A DNA stretch of 64,000 nt from Limosilactobacillus mucosae DSM 13345. GTDB taxonomy: Bacteria; Bacillota; Bacilli; Lactobacillales; Lactobacillaceae. Shown here in pieces: positions 18,505 through 30,735 of this stretch. The notes under the pieces are model-generated. The model made no database searches. It saw only the letters and a program-made list of their open reading frames with translations, and had not been told where the DNA came from. How positions within the stretch are numbered: position 1 is the stretch's first letter; every line of letters begins with the position of its first letter. The DNA is taken from assembly GCF_001436025.1 (NCBI RefSeq), contig NZ_AZEQ01000004.1, positions 1 to 64,000 on the forward strand, given 5' to 3'. Made by a program: the position numbers and the translations under genes.

Positions 18505-19274
18505 GTACGATTACGGCATTGGGACTGGTCTTGATGATTTTGATGATTTTAGTTGGCGGTAAGCAGGGATGGACATCATTTTTAAGCCTGCTGCTAAACT
18601 TTGGCTTTTTATATTTTGCGATCGTACTGATTGCCTTCCACGTTCCGCCGTTGTTTGTAACGCTGACGACTGGAACTATTATTTTGGCAGTAACGATTTT
18701 TATGGGTGAGGATGATCTAAAAACGACCGTGACGGCTTTTTACGCATCGCTGATCGTAATGGGAATTCTCCTGCTGCTGATTATTGGCGTTGAGCACTGG
18801 GCAATGGTACAGGGCTTTGGTCCCGAAGACAGTGAGGATCTGGAGGGCATGTCGATTTTAATTGGTATCAGCTATCTGAAAGTGGCTGTTACAACGACGA
18901 TTCTAAGCACGCTGGGGGCGATTGCTGAAGCAGCGATGGCGGTAGCTGCGGGACTGACTGAGGTTTTAAATGCGCATCCTGATATCTCGACTGCTCAGAT
19001 TATGAAAAGCGGCATGGCAATTGGCGGACAGATTATTGGAACGACTTTTAATACGTTGTTCTTTGGCTTTTTTGGCGGTTTTTTAACGCTTTTTATCTGG
19101 TTTGCTGGATTACATTACTCATTTGGAACGATTATGAATAATAAGATTTTTGTTGCCGAGATGATAATGGTATTGACTTCTTTTATTGGAGTTCTGTTAA
19201 CGGTTCCGATTACGGCTTGGATAATGGGGCTGCGCAAAAAGACGATAGTTGACAGTTTTTCTGAAAACAAGTAA
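18501..19274 (+). CDS. YibE/F family membrane protein, second subunit
   Basis: The 257-residue protein is nearly all hydrophobic, with about six to seven membrane helices. It shares with its neighbour the pattern GAIAEAAMAVAAGL ... MKSGMAIGGQIIGTTFNTLFFGFFGG. Start is ATG 18501, overlapping the previous stop by 4 bp, with AGGAAAGAAGG upstream. The two products probably form one complex. The promoter of the next gene seems to lie in its 3' end. Confidence 0.8.
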   Translation: MSTITALGLVLMILMILVGGKQGWTSFLSLLLNFGFLYFAIVLIAFHVPPLFVTLTTGTIILAVTIFMGEDDLKTTVTAFYASLIVMGILLLLIIGVEHWAMVQGFGPEDSEDLEGMSILIGISYLKVAVTTTILSTLGAIAEAAMAVAAGLTEVLNAHPDISTAQIMKSGMAIGGQIIGTTFNTLFFGFFGGFLTLFIWFAGLHYSFGTIMNNKIFVAEMIMVLTSFIGVLLTVPITAWIMGLRKKTIVDSFSENK

Positions 19275-19277
19275 GCT
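19249..19277 (+). promoter_or_regulatory. Probable promoter of the uracil permease leader
   Basis: TTGACA (19249-19254), inside the end of the previous gene, is followed after 17 bp by TAAGCT (19272-19277). This would start the transcript just upstream of the PyrR element. Confidence 0.45.
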
Positions 19278-19300
19278 ATAGTCTAGTAACTTGAATATCG

Positions 19301-19412
19301 GTCCTTTAATGAAATCCAGAGAGGTTTCCAAGGACGCGTTAAAATAATCATCCATCTTGCGGGTTGTTTTAAGGTAGTCTTTGGGCCGGAGCTCAAGGGC
19401 TATTATTTTTAT
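19301..19412 (+). promoter_or_regulatory. PyrR-binding attenuator leader
   Basis: The anti-antiterminator GTCCTT ... AAGGAC (19301-19335) encloses ATCCAGAGAGGTT, the conserved PyrR recognition sequence. Downstream a terminator hairpin (CTTTGGGC and GCTCAAGG, about 19379-19402) is followed by TATTATTTTT. When UMP is plentiful, PyrR binding lets the terminator form and shuts off the permease. Confidence 0.9.
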
Positions 19413-19432
19413 CTGCATAGGGGTGTTTTTGA

Positions 19433-20710
19433 ATGGCACATCGTGATGGCGTCGTTTTAGACGTTGATGAAAGGCCAGAGTTTGGTCAGTGGGTTGGATT
19501 GTCATTGCAGCATATGTTCTCAATGTTTGGTTCAACCGTGCTGGTGCCGATTCTGGTTGGATTGAATCCAGGAATCGCTTTGTTCAGTTCAGGGGTTGGA
19601 ACTTTGATGTATCTGCTGATCACGCGTCACAAGATTCCGGCTTATATGGGTTCGAGCTTTAGTTTTATCGTCCCAATGATGGCATTGATGAAATCAACGG
19701 GCTACCCAGGGATTGCTCAAGGTACGATCGCGGTTGGCTGTGTGTACTTATTGGTATCGTTGATCGTTACGATGATTGGCTCGGACTGGATTGATCGCGT
19801 GCTGCCGCCAATCGTGGTCGGCCCAATCGTGATGGTGATCGGACTTTCTTTGGCCAGCACGGCGGCTAAAGATGCCACGCTGAACGGTACGCATTATGAC
19901 CTGCGCTATTTTGCCGTTGCCATGCTGACATTGTTGGTTACGATTGCTTTTAACATGTTTTGTAAAGGCTTTTTGGGTTTGATTCCGATTCTGCTGGGGA
20001 TTGTTTGCGGCTATGTGATTGCCTGTCTGTTTGGCATTGTTGACCTGGCGCCAGTAGCTGCGGCACATTGGTTCAGTCTGCCTGATTTTCAGGTTCCGTT
20101 CGTGACCTATCAGCCGCATTTTTATTGGGGCGCGATTTTAAGCATGGCACCAATTGCGTTTGTTACCATGACTGAGCACATGGGGCATATCATGGTTCTT
20201 AACGAGCTGACCGAACGCAACTACTTTAAGGATCCCGGGTTGAATCACACTTTGGCTGGGGATGGGACGGCTTCGATTATTGCCGGCTTCGTTGGTGGAC
20301 CGCCAGTGACGTCTTATGGAGAAAACATTGGTGTCTTGGCAATTACCCGCGTTCATAGCGTCTACGTTCTGGCAGGGGCTGCCTTGTTTGCCGTCTTCTT
20401 CAGTTTTGTCGGCAAGCTGAGTGCGTTGATTGAATCAATCCCAGGCCCCGTTATTGGTGGGATTTCCTTCCTATTATTTGGTGTGATTGCCTCTAGCGGT
20501 CTGCGGGTTATGATCGAAGACCAAATCGACTTTAACAAGAAGCGTAATTTGATGATCAGCTCGGTAATTCTGGTGATCGGGATCGGTAATGCCTACTTAA
20601 AGTTAGGCCAATATCAGTTTTCGGGATTGGCGGTGGCAGCGGTCTTGGGGATTGTTTTAAATCTGATCCTGCCTGATGAGGCTGCCAGCGAACGTAAGAA
20701 AAACAACTAG
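19433..20710 (+). CDS. pyrP: Uracil permease (NCS2/UraA type)
   Basis: The 425-residue proton-linked nucleobase permease has about 12-14 membrane segments. Family hallmarks include QHMFSMFGSTVLVPILVGLNPG near the start, TEHMGH (Glu and His at the substrate site) and GGPPVTSYGENIGVLAITRV. AGGGGTG precedes ATG 19433. The PyrR attenuator directly upstream shows pyrimidine control and supports uracil as substrate. Confidence 0.94.
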   Translation: MAHRDGVVLDVDERPEFGQWVGLSLQHMFSMFGSTVLVPILVGLNPGIALFSSGVGTLMYLLITRHKIPAYMGSSFSFIVPMMALMKSTGYPGIAQGTIAVGCVYLLVSLIVTMIGSDWIDRVLPPIVVGPIVMVIGLSLASTAAKDATLNGTHYDLRYFAVAMLTLLVTIAFNMFCKGFLGLIPILLGIVCGYVIACLFGIVDLAPVAAAHWFSLPDFQVPFVTYQPHFYWGAILSMAPIAFVTMTEHMGHIMVLNELTERNYFKDPGLNHTLAGDGTASIIAGFVGGPPVTSYGENIGVLAITRVHSVYVLAGAALFAVFFSFVGKLSALIESIPGPVIGGISFLLFGVIASSGLRVMIEDQIDFNKKRNLMISSVILVIGIGNAYLKLGQYQFSGLAVAAVLGIVLNLILPDEAASERKKNN

Positions 20711-20727
20711 ACCAATTAAAAAGAAAC

Positions 20728-20767
20728 AAATGATGACGTTTTATCTCAAATGTCATCATTTTTTTAT
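20728..20767 (+). terminator. Terminator of the uracil permease gene
   Basis: Arms AAATGATGAC (20728-20737) and GTCATCATTT (20752-20761) are followed by a run of Ts. Confidence 0.85.
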
Positions 20768-20895
20768 TTGTGTCAATGAATAGATATAAATTATAAACAA
20801 TTTATTAGGTTGGTTTATATATTATATTAACTCGAAGTGCCTGCTGTGTAACGGATTGAGCTGATGTTGGCGCTTTCTTTGACTCTGATATTTTT

Positions 20896-20924
20896 TTGAA
20901 ATTTTAATGAAATAATGCTATATT
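20896..20924 (+). promoter_or_regulatory. Promoter of the ATP synthase operon
   Basis: TTGAAA (20896-20901), a 17-bp spacer and TATATT (20919-20924) with an extended TGc just before it. The untranslated leader is about 90 bases. The rest of the 20768-21021 gap shows nothing else I can name; no atpI gene precedes atpB. Confidence 0.7.
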
Positions 20925-21021
20925 AATGATCGTAACTTGGGACAGTTCGTGGTTGTTTCAACGAGATGGAATCCAATTTACAAACCAAATTATTGTTATA
21001 AAGAAAAGAGGTGGAATATAA

Positions 21022-21735
21022 ATGGGCGGTGAAGCTTATACTTTTAAGCTATTCGGCCTTACGTTCAATGCGACTAACGTGATTTCAGGCACCATTATTT
21101 TTGTCTTGGTCTTCTTTGTTTTATTTGGTCTTTCACGGCATTTGCAAATGAAGCCTAAAGGCGGTCAAAACGTAATTGAGTGGTTGATTGAATTTACAAA
21201 CGGTATCGTGCGGGAACAAATGCCTGCATCAGAAGTTGGCAACTACAGCTTCTTGGCCTTCGTACTGTTTGCCTTTATCTTCTTCTCAAACCAGCTGGGT
21301 CTGATTTTCCAAATCGGATGGAACGGAAACGAGATTGTGAGAAGTCCCACTGCCGATCCAGTCGTAACGCTGACTTTCTCGTTGAGCATGATCATGCTGG
21401 CACACTTTGCCGGGATCAGCAAAAACGGTTTGAAGCACTACTTTGGCTCTTACCTCAAGCCATATGCTGTTATGCTGCCAATTAACTTGGTTGAGGAATT
21501 TGCCAACTTCTTGACGCTTGGTCTGCGGCTCTTTGGTAACATTTTTGCCGGGGAACTGCTGCTGAAGTTGCTTGGACAGATGGCCTTTTCACACGGTGTT
21601 CCAACGATCCTGGTCAGTCTGCCACTTGAAATTATTTGGCAAGGCTTCTCAGTCTTCATTGGGGCTATTCAGGCTTATGTCTTTGTAACATTAACTACGG
21701 TTTATATTTCTCAGAAGGTTTCTGCTGAGGAATAA
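21022..21735 (+). CDS. atpB: ATP synthase Fo subunit a
   Basis: The 237-residue membrane subunit forms the proton half-channels. The essential Arg lies in [18 protein letters not shown], and the C-terminal helix has [27 protein letters not shown] precedes ATG 21022. It is the first gene of atpBEFHAGDC, which in lactobacilli mostly runs in reverse, pumping protons out at the cost of ATP to keep cytoplasmic pH. Confidence 0.97.
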   Translation: MGGEAYTFKLFGLTFNATNVISGTIIFVLVFFVLFGLSRHLQMKPKGGQNVIEWLIEFTNGIVREQMPASEVGNYSFLAFVLFAFIFFSNQLGLIFQIGWNGNEIVRSPTADPVVTLTFSLSMIMLAHFAGISKNGLKHYFGSYLKPYAVMLPINLVEEFANFLTLGLRLFGNIFAGELLLKLLGQMAFSHGVPTILVSLPLEIIWQGFSVFIGAIQAYVFVTLTTVYISQKVSAEE

Positions 21736-21972
<237 letters not shown>

Positions 21973-22016
21973 TTCAAAATAACTAAAGCTATCAATTTAC
22001 AAGGAGGTGTCAATAG

Positions 22017-22521
22017 ATGTTGCAAGGTGTTCTGGCTCAATCCAATAGCTTATACGTCGGAGACATGCTGTTTTACATTGTTTCATTTATTATCCTGATG
22101 CTGTTGGTTAAGCATTATGCTTGGAAACCAGTTACGGATATGATGAACAAGCGGGCAACCAAGATTTCCGATGACATCGACAATGCAGAAAAGTCGCGTG
22201 CCGAAGCAGAAAAGCTGGCTGCACAGCGTCAAACTGAATTGCAGAACTCTCACCAAGAAGCCGCCAAGATTATCAGCACGGCCAAAAAGACTGGTGAAGC
22301 TCAACGGGACCAGATCGTTACGGATGCGCAAAAAGATGCACAGGTCGTAAAAGAGCAAGCCCAAAAGGATGCTGAGCAGGCACGTCGTGATGCTCTGAAA
22401 GGGGCGCAAAACGATGTTGCCAACTTATCTATTGAGATTGCTTCCAAGCTCATCCACAAGGAATTAAACGCGGACGATCAAAAAGCACTGATCGATTCGT
22501 ACATCGAAGGGTTGGTAAAAC

Positions 22522-22532
<11 letters not shown>
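22017..22532 (+). CDS. atpF: ATP synthase Fo subunit b
   Basis: The 171-residue peripheral stalk subunit has an N-terminal membrane helix (about 15-35) and a long charged coiled coil (about 50-150). AAGGAGGTG precedes ATG 22017. It overlaps atpH by 11 bp. Confidence 0.96.
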
Positions 22533-24623
<2,091 letters not shown>

Positions 24624-24654
24624 GCATGACTAGTCGAAAGGACGGTGAGATTTA

Positions 24655-25578
24655 GTGCCAGCTTCACTTGCTACTGTTAAACGCAAGATTCAGTCAACCA
24701 AGAGCACGCGTCAGATTACCTCTGCCATGCAAATGGTTTCTACGGCTAAGCTTAACCAGATTCAGCACCATACTAAGGCTTATGAGGCCTATGCTGCTAC
24801 GGTTCGTGAAGTCCTGTCCAGCATGGTCAAATCTCACAGTACGACGGATGCTGATAGTAAAGATCAGTTCACGTCGCTGTTTGACAAACGACCAGTACAG
24901 CAGACTGGCATCTTAGTTATTACATCTGACCGGGGATTGGTAGGAAGCTACAACAGCAACGTTATCAAAGAAACCCTGGAAACGATGAAAAAACACCATT
25001 TGAATAAAGACAACACGGTTTTCCTGACGATTGGACGAACCGGGACCGAGTTCTTTAAGAAACGCGGTATGAACGTTGTTTATGAGTACACTGGTGTTAG
25101 TGACGTGCCAACGTACAAAGAAGTCCGTGGGATCGTTAAGACCACGGTACAAATGTACAATGACGGAGTATTTGACGAACTTTTCCTGTCATATAATCAC
25201 TACGTCAACCGGATTACGTCACACGTTCGGGTTCAAAAGATGATGCCAGTGTCAGAAGATTCAATGACCGACGATCAGCCGGCCGTAAGTGAAGAATCTG
25301 CTGACAAGACGCGGATTTCGCCTGAATTCGAATTCGAACCTTCCGCCAACGATATCGTTTCGGTAATCGTTTCGCAATACGCGGAAAGTTTGGTTTATGG
25401 AGCGATTTTGGATGCCAAGACGTCTGAACACTCCTCAAGTGCCAATGCAATGAGCTCTGCTTCCGACAATGCTGATGAGATCATTTCGGATTTGGAGCTT
25501 CAATACAACCGGGCACGGCAAGCTGCCATTACCACGGAAATTACTGAAATTACCGGTGGTATGACGGCCCAAGAATAA
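24655..25578 (+). CDS. atpG: ATP synthase F1 subunit gamma
   Basis: The 307-residue central shaft has long N- and C-terminal helices. N-terminal motif IQSTKSTRQITSAMQMVS; C-terminal motif YNRARQAAITTEITEITGGM. Start is GTG 24655 with GGACGGTGAG upstream. A Ser/Asp/Glu-rich insertion around 200-230 is longer than in many bacteria. Confidence 0.97.
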   Translation: MPASLATVKRKIQSTKSTRQITSAMQMVSTAKLNQIQHHTKAYEAYAATVREVLSSMVKSHSTTDADSKDQFTSLFDKRPVQQTGILVITSDRGLVGSYNSNVIKETLETMKKHHLNKDNTVFLTIGRTGTEFFKKRGMNVVYEYTGVSDVPTYKEVRGIVKTTVQMYNDGVFDELFLSYNHYVNRITSHVRVQKMMPVSEDSMTDDQPAVSEESADKTRISPEFEFEPSANDIVSVIVSQYAESLVYGAILDAKTSEHSSSANAMSSASDNADEIISDLELQYNRARQAAITTEITEITGGMTAQE

Positions 25579-25590
25579 TCATTCTAGTAA

Positions 25591-27030
<1,440 letters not shown>

Positions 27031-27041
27031 GAGGGATGATC

Positions 27042-27464
27042 ATGGCTGATAGTACTTTTAAGGTCACCATTATCACTCCTGATGGCACCGTCTATGAGAA
27101 CAAAGACGCTACGATGCTGGTTATGGATACGCGTGGCGGTCAAATGGGGATCATGGCGAACCACGTGCCCCTGGTTGCAGCGCTGCAGATCAGTGCCTTG
27201 CGCGTCAAGCACAACTCCGCTAAAGACGATGTGATCGCCGTTAACGGTGGTTTCATGGAATTCAATGAAAATGCTGCGACAGTGGTTGCTGACAGTGCTG
27301 AACTGCCAACGACGATTGACGTAGCCCGGGCTGAAAAAGCCAAAGAACGCTCTGAAAAGTGGGTTGAAGAAGCTAAGCAAAAGCACAGTAAAAATGAGCT
27401 TGCGCGTGCTGAAGTTCACCTGCGCCGAGCAATCAACCGACTCAACGTTTCACAGATGCGTTGA
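27042..27464 (+). CDS. atpC: ATP synthase F1 subunit epsilon
   Basis: The 140-residue subunit has a beta-sandwich (about 1-85) and a C-terminal helical hairpin that can inhibit ATP hydrolysis. ATG 27042 is preferred over ATG 27036 because GGAGGG (27030-27035) directly abuts 27036. Last gene of the operon. Confidence 0.95.
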   Translation: MADSTFKVTIITPDGTVYENKDATMLVMDTRGGQMGIMANHVPLVAALQISALRVKHNSAKDDVIAVNGGFMEFNENAATVVADSAELPTTIDVARAEKAKERSEKWVEEAKQKHSKNELARAEVHLRRAINRLNVSQMR

Positions 27465-27475
27465 TTTGGTTGGCC

Positions 27476-27510
27476 AAAACGTCATGCCGATTACAGGCAT
27501 GGCGTTTTTT
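27476..27510 (+). terminator. Terminator of the ATP synthase operon
   Basis: AAAACGTCATGCC and GGCATGGCGTTTTTT pair around a 7-base loop, with one wobble pair. Confidence 0.87.
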
Positions 27511-27597
27511 AATTTCTTGTAAACATTGACCAGCAGTTAGAAGGCTTAGCATAGAATATGTTAATATGATTAATGATTGCTTATTGGGGGGAGTTTA

Positions 27598-27828
27598 ATG
27601 GAACTGACAGGTCTGCAGGCTTTGATTACGATCGTAATACAATTGGGCTTTATTTGGATTGCCTTTTATGCACTACAGGGACTTCATATGGAACGTTGGT
27701 TTCGGCGTCCGCCTAAAACGCTGCCATTGCTGATGGTGCTTTTGGCAACCGCGCTTGGCTACTTGAATGCCAGCTTTTTATTGACGGTTCTAAAAGCAAT
27801 TCGTAATCTGATTTATTTGGCACAATAA
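27598..27828 (+). CDS. DUF1146 family small membrane protein (YwzB-like)
   Basis: The 76-residue protein has two membrane helices (about 4-24 and 42-70) joined by a basic loop (MERWFRRPPK). Size, sequence pattern and location between atpC and a murA-like gene match the DUF1146/YwzB family of Firmicutes, whose function is unknown. GGGGGGAG precedes ATG 27598. Confidence 0.85.
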   Translation: MELTGLQALITIVIQLGFIWIAFYALQGLHMERWFRRPPKTLPLLMVLLATALGYLNASFLLTVLKAIRNLIYLAQ

Positions 27829-27850
27829 ATCAATGTTGGAGGAAAACCAA

Positions 27851-29098
27851 ATGAAAAAAATCCTGATTCAAGGAGGGCAGCGTCTACGTGGGAGCGTTGC
27901 TGTTGCGGGGTCAACTGCCCTGGCACTGACGGCACAGATTGCGGCGCTTTTGGCATCAACTGGTGAGCTTAAGCTGGCTAACGTTGCTGATACGATGACT
28001 GTCGATACGATGAATGAACGCTTACGAAAGCTGGACTTGGCTGTCACTGTCAATAAGCCGACTCATCAGCTCATTATCCAATCTCAAGCAAAACTTACGG
28101 CTGACGACCTAACGGCAATTACTTCCGCAAAGGTTGCCTCATTGATGATTGGTCCGCTGCTGGCCCGCACTGGCAGTGTCAGATTAAACAAAGATCAGGT
28201 GCCAGATGAGATTATTGCCGATCTAAGATGCTTAGGAGCTGATGTCTCGTTAAATGATGAAGCTTTAGCGATCAAAGCAGGCCGCTTAAAGGGAAGTCAT
28301 TTAAAGCTGGCAGATAGCAACTGCCTGAGTACTCAGAGCCTGATCATGGCTGCGGTCCTTGCTGATGGAATTACGGTAATTGAAAATGCAGCCTGTGATT
28401 TTGAGGTCATTGTCCTGGCCAATCTTTTAAACAAGATGGGGGCGCGGGTGCATGGCGCCGGAACGAAAATCGTAAGGGTACAAGGCGTGACGTTTCTGCA
28501 TGGCTGTGACTATGAGATTGCCGGCGACTATCTGGAAGCAACGGCACTGATGCTGGCTGCTGCAATAACTAATGGCGATGTGATTGTAGAAAACGTTCAT
28601 CTGCAAAGCGTTCAAGGCGTGATTAATCAGCTTGAACGGATGGGATGTACCGTAGTCGTCCAGCAAAATGGCGTTCGAGTTTTAGGAACGGCAGTTTTGC
28701 TGCCAGCTGATCCACAAAGTCTTTTTCCCAGCGCCATGTACCCTGAGCTTGCAATTCTACAGCTGTTGGCTAATGGTAAAAGCAGCAATGCAGTCATGGA
28801 TCAAAGACTGCTTGATCAATTGCAGAAAATGCAGGCTGGTGTTCAAGAAACTGCCGGTGAATTGATTTTAAATGGTCCAGCCAAGCTTAGCGGCATCAAG
28901 GTCGGGGCTTTTGATGCCAGCAGTGCACTGACGCTGACCCTGGCTGGCTTGGCGGCTAAAGGACTAACGATCGTAGAAAACGGCGCTTATCTTGGTGATG
29001 AGTTTGAAGCCTTGCCTGCCAAGCTGCAAAGTCTGGGGGCCAGTCTGCAGTTAAAGGACTTTGAATCGGCTTCAAAATCATTAACAAAATTTAAGTAA
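27851..29098 (+). CDS. MurA-like protein lacking the catalytic residues (pseudoenzyme)
   Basis: The 415-residue protein is plainly related to UDP-GlcNAc enolpyruvyl transferase (MurA): the EPT-fold start GGQRLRGSVAVAGS, LMIGPLLARTG, MAAVLADGITVIENAA, MGARVHGAGT, and LTLAGLAAKGLTIVEN. The chemistry is gone, however. The Lys22-Asn23 pair is Thr-Ala. The loop that normally holds GGCxIGxRP with Cys115 is replaced by a segment without Cys (about 109-118). The Asp305 position in FPTD is Ala295 (FPSAM). The Arg397 position is Asp355. It sits where lactobacilli carry murA, before mbl. A regulatory or structural role, or slow decay, are the options; wall precursor synthesis would need another MurA. 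GGAGG precedes ATG 27851. Confidence 0.85.
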   Translation: MKKILIQGGQRLRGSVAVAGSTALALTAQIAALLASTGELKLANVADTMTVDTMNERLRKLDLAVTVNKPTHQLIIQSQAKLTADDLTAITSAKVASLMIGPLLARTGSVRLNKDQVPDEIIADLRCLGADVSLNDEALAIKAGRLKGSHLKLADSNCLSTQSLIMAAVLADGITVIENAACDFEVIVLANLLNKMGARVHGAGTKIVRVQGVTFLHGCDYEIAGDYLEATALMLAAAITNGDVIVENVHLQSVQGVINQLERMGCTVVVQQNGVRVLGTAVLLPADPQSLFPSAMYPELAILQLLANGKSSNAVMDQRLLDQLQKMQAGVQETAGELILNGPAKLSGIKVGAFDASSALTLTLAGLAAKGLTIVENGAYLGDEFEALPAKLQSLGASLQLKDFESASKSLTKFK

Positions 29099-29136
29099 GG
29101 CAGATTATTATCAATTCAGCGGTTGAAGACTGGTTG

Positions 29137-29145
29137 TGGTATAAT
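29137..29145 (+). promoter_or_regulatory. Extended -10 promoter of mbl
   Basis: TGGTATAAT with the TG extension lies 38 bp before the mbl start codon. No good -35 is present at the standard spacing. Confidence 0.5.
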
Positions 29146-29182
29146 ATCGTTCGAATTGAGTAAAAATCGGAAGGAGAAAAAC

Positions 29183-30181
29183 ATGGCTAAGGATATCGGA
29201 ATTGACCTTGGAACAGCCAATGTTCTGATTTACGTACAAGGAAAGGGTATCGTATTAAACGAACCATCCGTAGTGGCGATTGATACACGCACTAATAAGG
29301 TTCTGGCAGTCGGTTCGGAAGCCTATCGCATGGTAGGACGGACGCCAAGCAACATTCGCGCGATTCGTCCACTGAAAAACGGGGTAATTTCCGACTTTGA
29401 TATGACCCAGGAAATGCTTTCTTACTTTATCAGCAAGCTTAGCGTCAAGGGCTTTATGTCAAAACCTGATATTATGATCTGTGCGCCAACCAATATTACG
29501 GAAATTGAGCGCAAGGCCATCATTCAAGCTGCTGAACAGTCGGGTGGCGGCAAGGTTTACCTGGAGTATGAGCCAAAGGTAGCTGCAATCGGTGCTGGAC
29601 TTGATATCTTCAAGCCCCGTGGCAATATGGTAATCGATATGGGGGGCGGTACCAGTGATATTGCCGTGCTTTCTTTGGGTGATATCGTAGCCAGCGAGTC
29701 GGTTCGCTTGGCTGGTGACCAGTTAAACAGTGACATTGCTGAATACATCAAAGAGCATCATGGCTTAATTATTGGTGAGCATACTGCCGAACGCATCAAG
29801 ATTAAATTGGGAACGGCACAAAAAGTGGACGATCCACAGACGATGGAAGTACGTGGTCGTGATGTTGCCAGCGGGATGCCAAAGCAGATTGAAACCAATG
29901 AAAATGAAATCGCGGATGCATTGCATGACACTTTAGAGCAGATCGTTCGAGCATCAGTTGCCGTACTTGAAACCGTACCACCAGAGCTTGCCAGCGATAT
30001 TATCGATCGCGGCATCATGCTGACAGGTGGGACGGCAATGCTTCACGGTATCGATAAGCTGTTTAGTGATCGCTTAAAGGTACCAGTAGTCGTTTCACAA
30101 GACCCACTGGACAACGTTGCCAAGGGTGCTGGTGAGCTGCTGGAACGCATGCAGTCTGATAGCGGTAAAAATCGTAAATAG
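29183..30181 (+). CDS. mbl: MreB-like actin, Mbl paralogue
   Basis: The 332-residue rod-shape actin homologue has phosphate-1 motif [13 protein letters not shown], phosphate-2 motif MVIDMGGGTSDIAVLS and adenosine motif GIMLTGGTAML. It is one of two MreB-type genes here; the other (59335) precedes mreCD, so this one is best named Mbl. It is followed closely by yidD, a DUF2969 gene and rodA. Start is ATG 29183 with GGAAGGAG; an upstream reading has no support. It forms membrane-bound filaments guiding side-wall synthesis. Confidence 0.92.
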   Translation: MAKDIGIDLGTANVLIYVQGKGIVLNEPSVVAIDTRTNKVLAVGSEAYRMVGRTPSNIRAIRPLKNGVISDFDMTQEMLSYFISKLSVKGFMSKPDIMICAPTNITEIERKAIIQAAEQSGGGKVYLEYEPKVAAIGAGLDIFKPRGNMVIDMGGGTSDIAVLSLGDIVASESVRLAGDQLNSDIAEYIKEHHGLIIGEHTAERIKIKLGTAQKVDDPQTMEVRGRDVASGMPKQIETNENEIADALHDTLEQIVRASVAVLETVPPELASDIIDRGIMLTGGTAMLHGIDKLFSDRLKVPVVVSQDPLDNVAKGAGELLERMQSDSGKNRK

Positions 30182-30189
30182 ATTAAGCA

Positions 30190-30441
30190 ATGTTTAGGAA
30201 AATAGTGATCATGCTGATTAAAGGTTATCAGCGCGGCATTTCTTCACGTCGTCCCTATCGTGTGTGTCGCTATGAGCCAACCTGCTCGCAGTATATGCTG
30301 GAGGCCGTTCAGCGGTTTGGACTTAAAGGAGTTTTAATGGGCAGTGCCAGGATTTTACGCTGCCATCCTTGGGCCCACGGTGGTTTCGATCCAGTGCCGG
30401 ATCACTTTACAATCCGACGAACACATCATAGACAAGGGTGA
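30190..30441 (+). CDS. yidD: Membrane protein insertion efficiency factor YidD
   Basis: The 83-residue protein has the YidD signature [19 protein letters not shown] and [14 protein letters not shown]. It is thought to assist YidC in inserting inner-membrane proteins. The start is uncertain: ATG 30190 has no clear ribosome site; ATG 30211 has AGGAAA 11 bases upstream but would give a short N-terminus. Confidence 0.9.
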   Translation: MFRKIVIMLIKGYQRGISSRRPYRVCRYEPTCSQYMLEAVQRFGLKGVLMGSARILRCHPWAHGGFDPVPDHFTIRRTHHRQG

Positions 30442-30445
30442 AAAC

Positions 30446-30670
30446 GTGTCAAAAAAAGAAAAGACGGTTGCCGTTAGCGTCAAAGATATTGAACGCAATG
30501 GCCAGCCGGTAGAACAGATTTTTGTTGGAAAGCGACTGATCGGTGAGGTCGTGGCTGATAAGGAACGCTTCAAGGCAATCCTCCTCAAAGGCGAACAGGC
30601 ATTTTACGTTCGCTCACAAGAAGAAGGGCTGGAAACGATCCTTCAGCAGTATCATCTTCACCAAGGTTGA
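30446..30670 (+). CDS. DUF2969 family protein
   Basis: The 74-residue charged protein beginning VSKKEKTVAVSVKDIER matches the small DUF2969 family found in lactobacilli near mreB/mbl and rodA; its role is unknown. Start is GTG 30446 with AAGGGTG upstream, four bases after yidD. Confidence 0.82.
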   Translation: MSKKEKTVAVSVKDIERNGQPVEQIFVGKRLIGEVVADKERFKAILLKGEQAFYVRSQEEGLETILQQYHLHQG

Positions 30671-30735
30671 TTGGTGGATAAAAGGGGTTGGGGAAAAGCC
30701 CGAGCCCTTTTTAGTTTTAATAAGGAGAAATTTTA

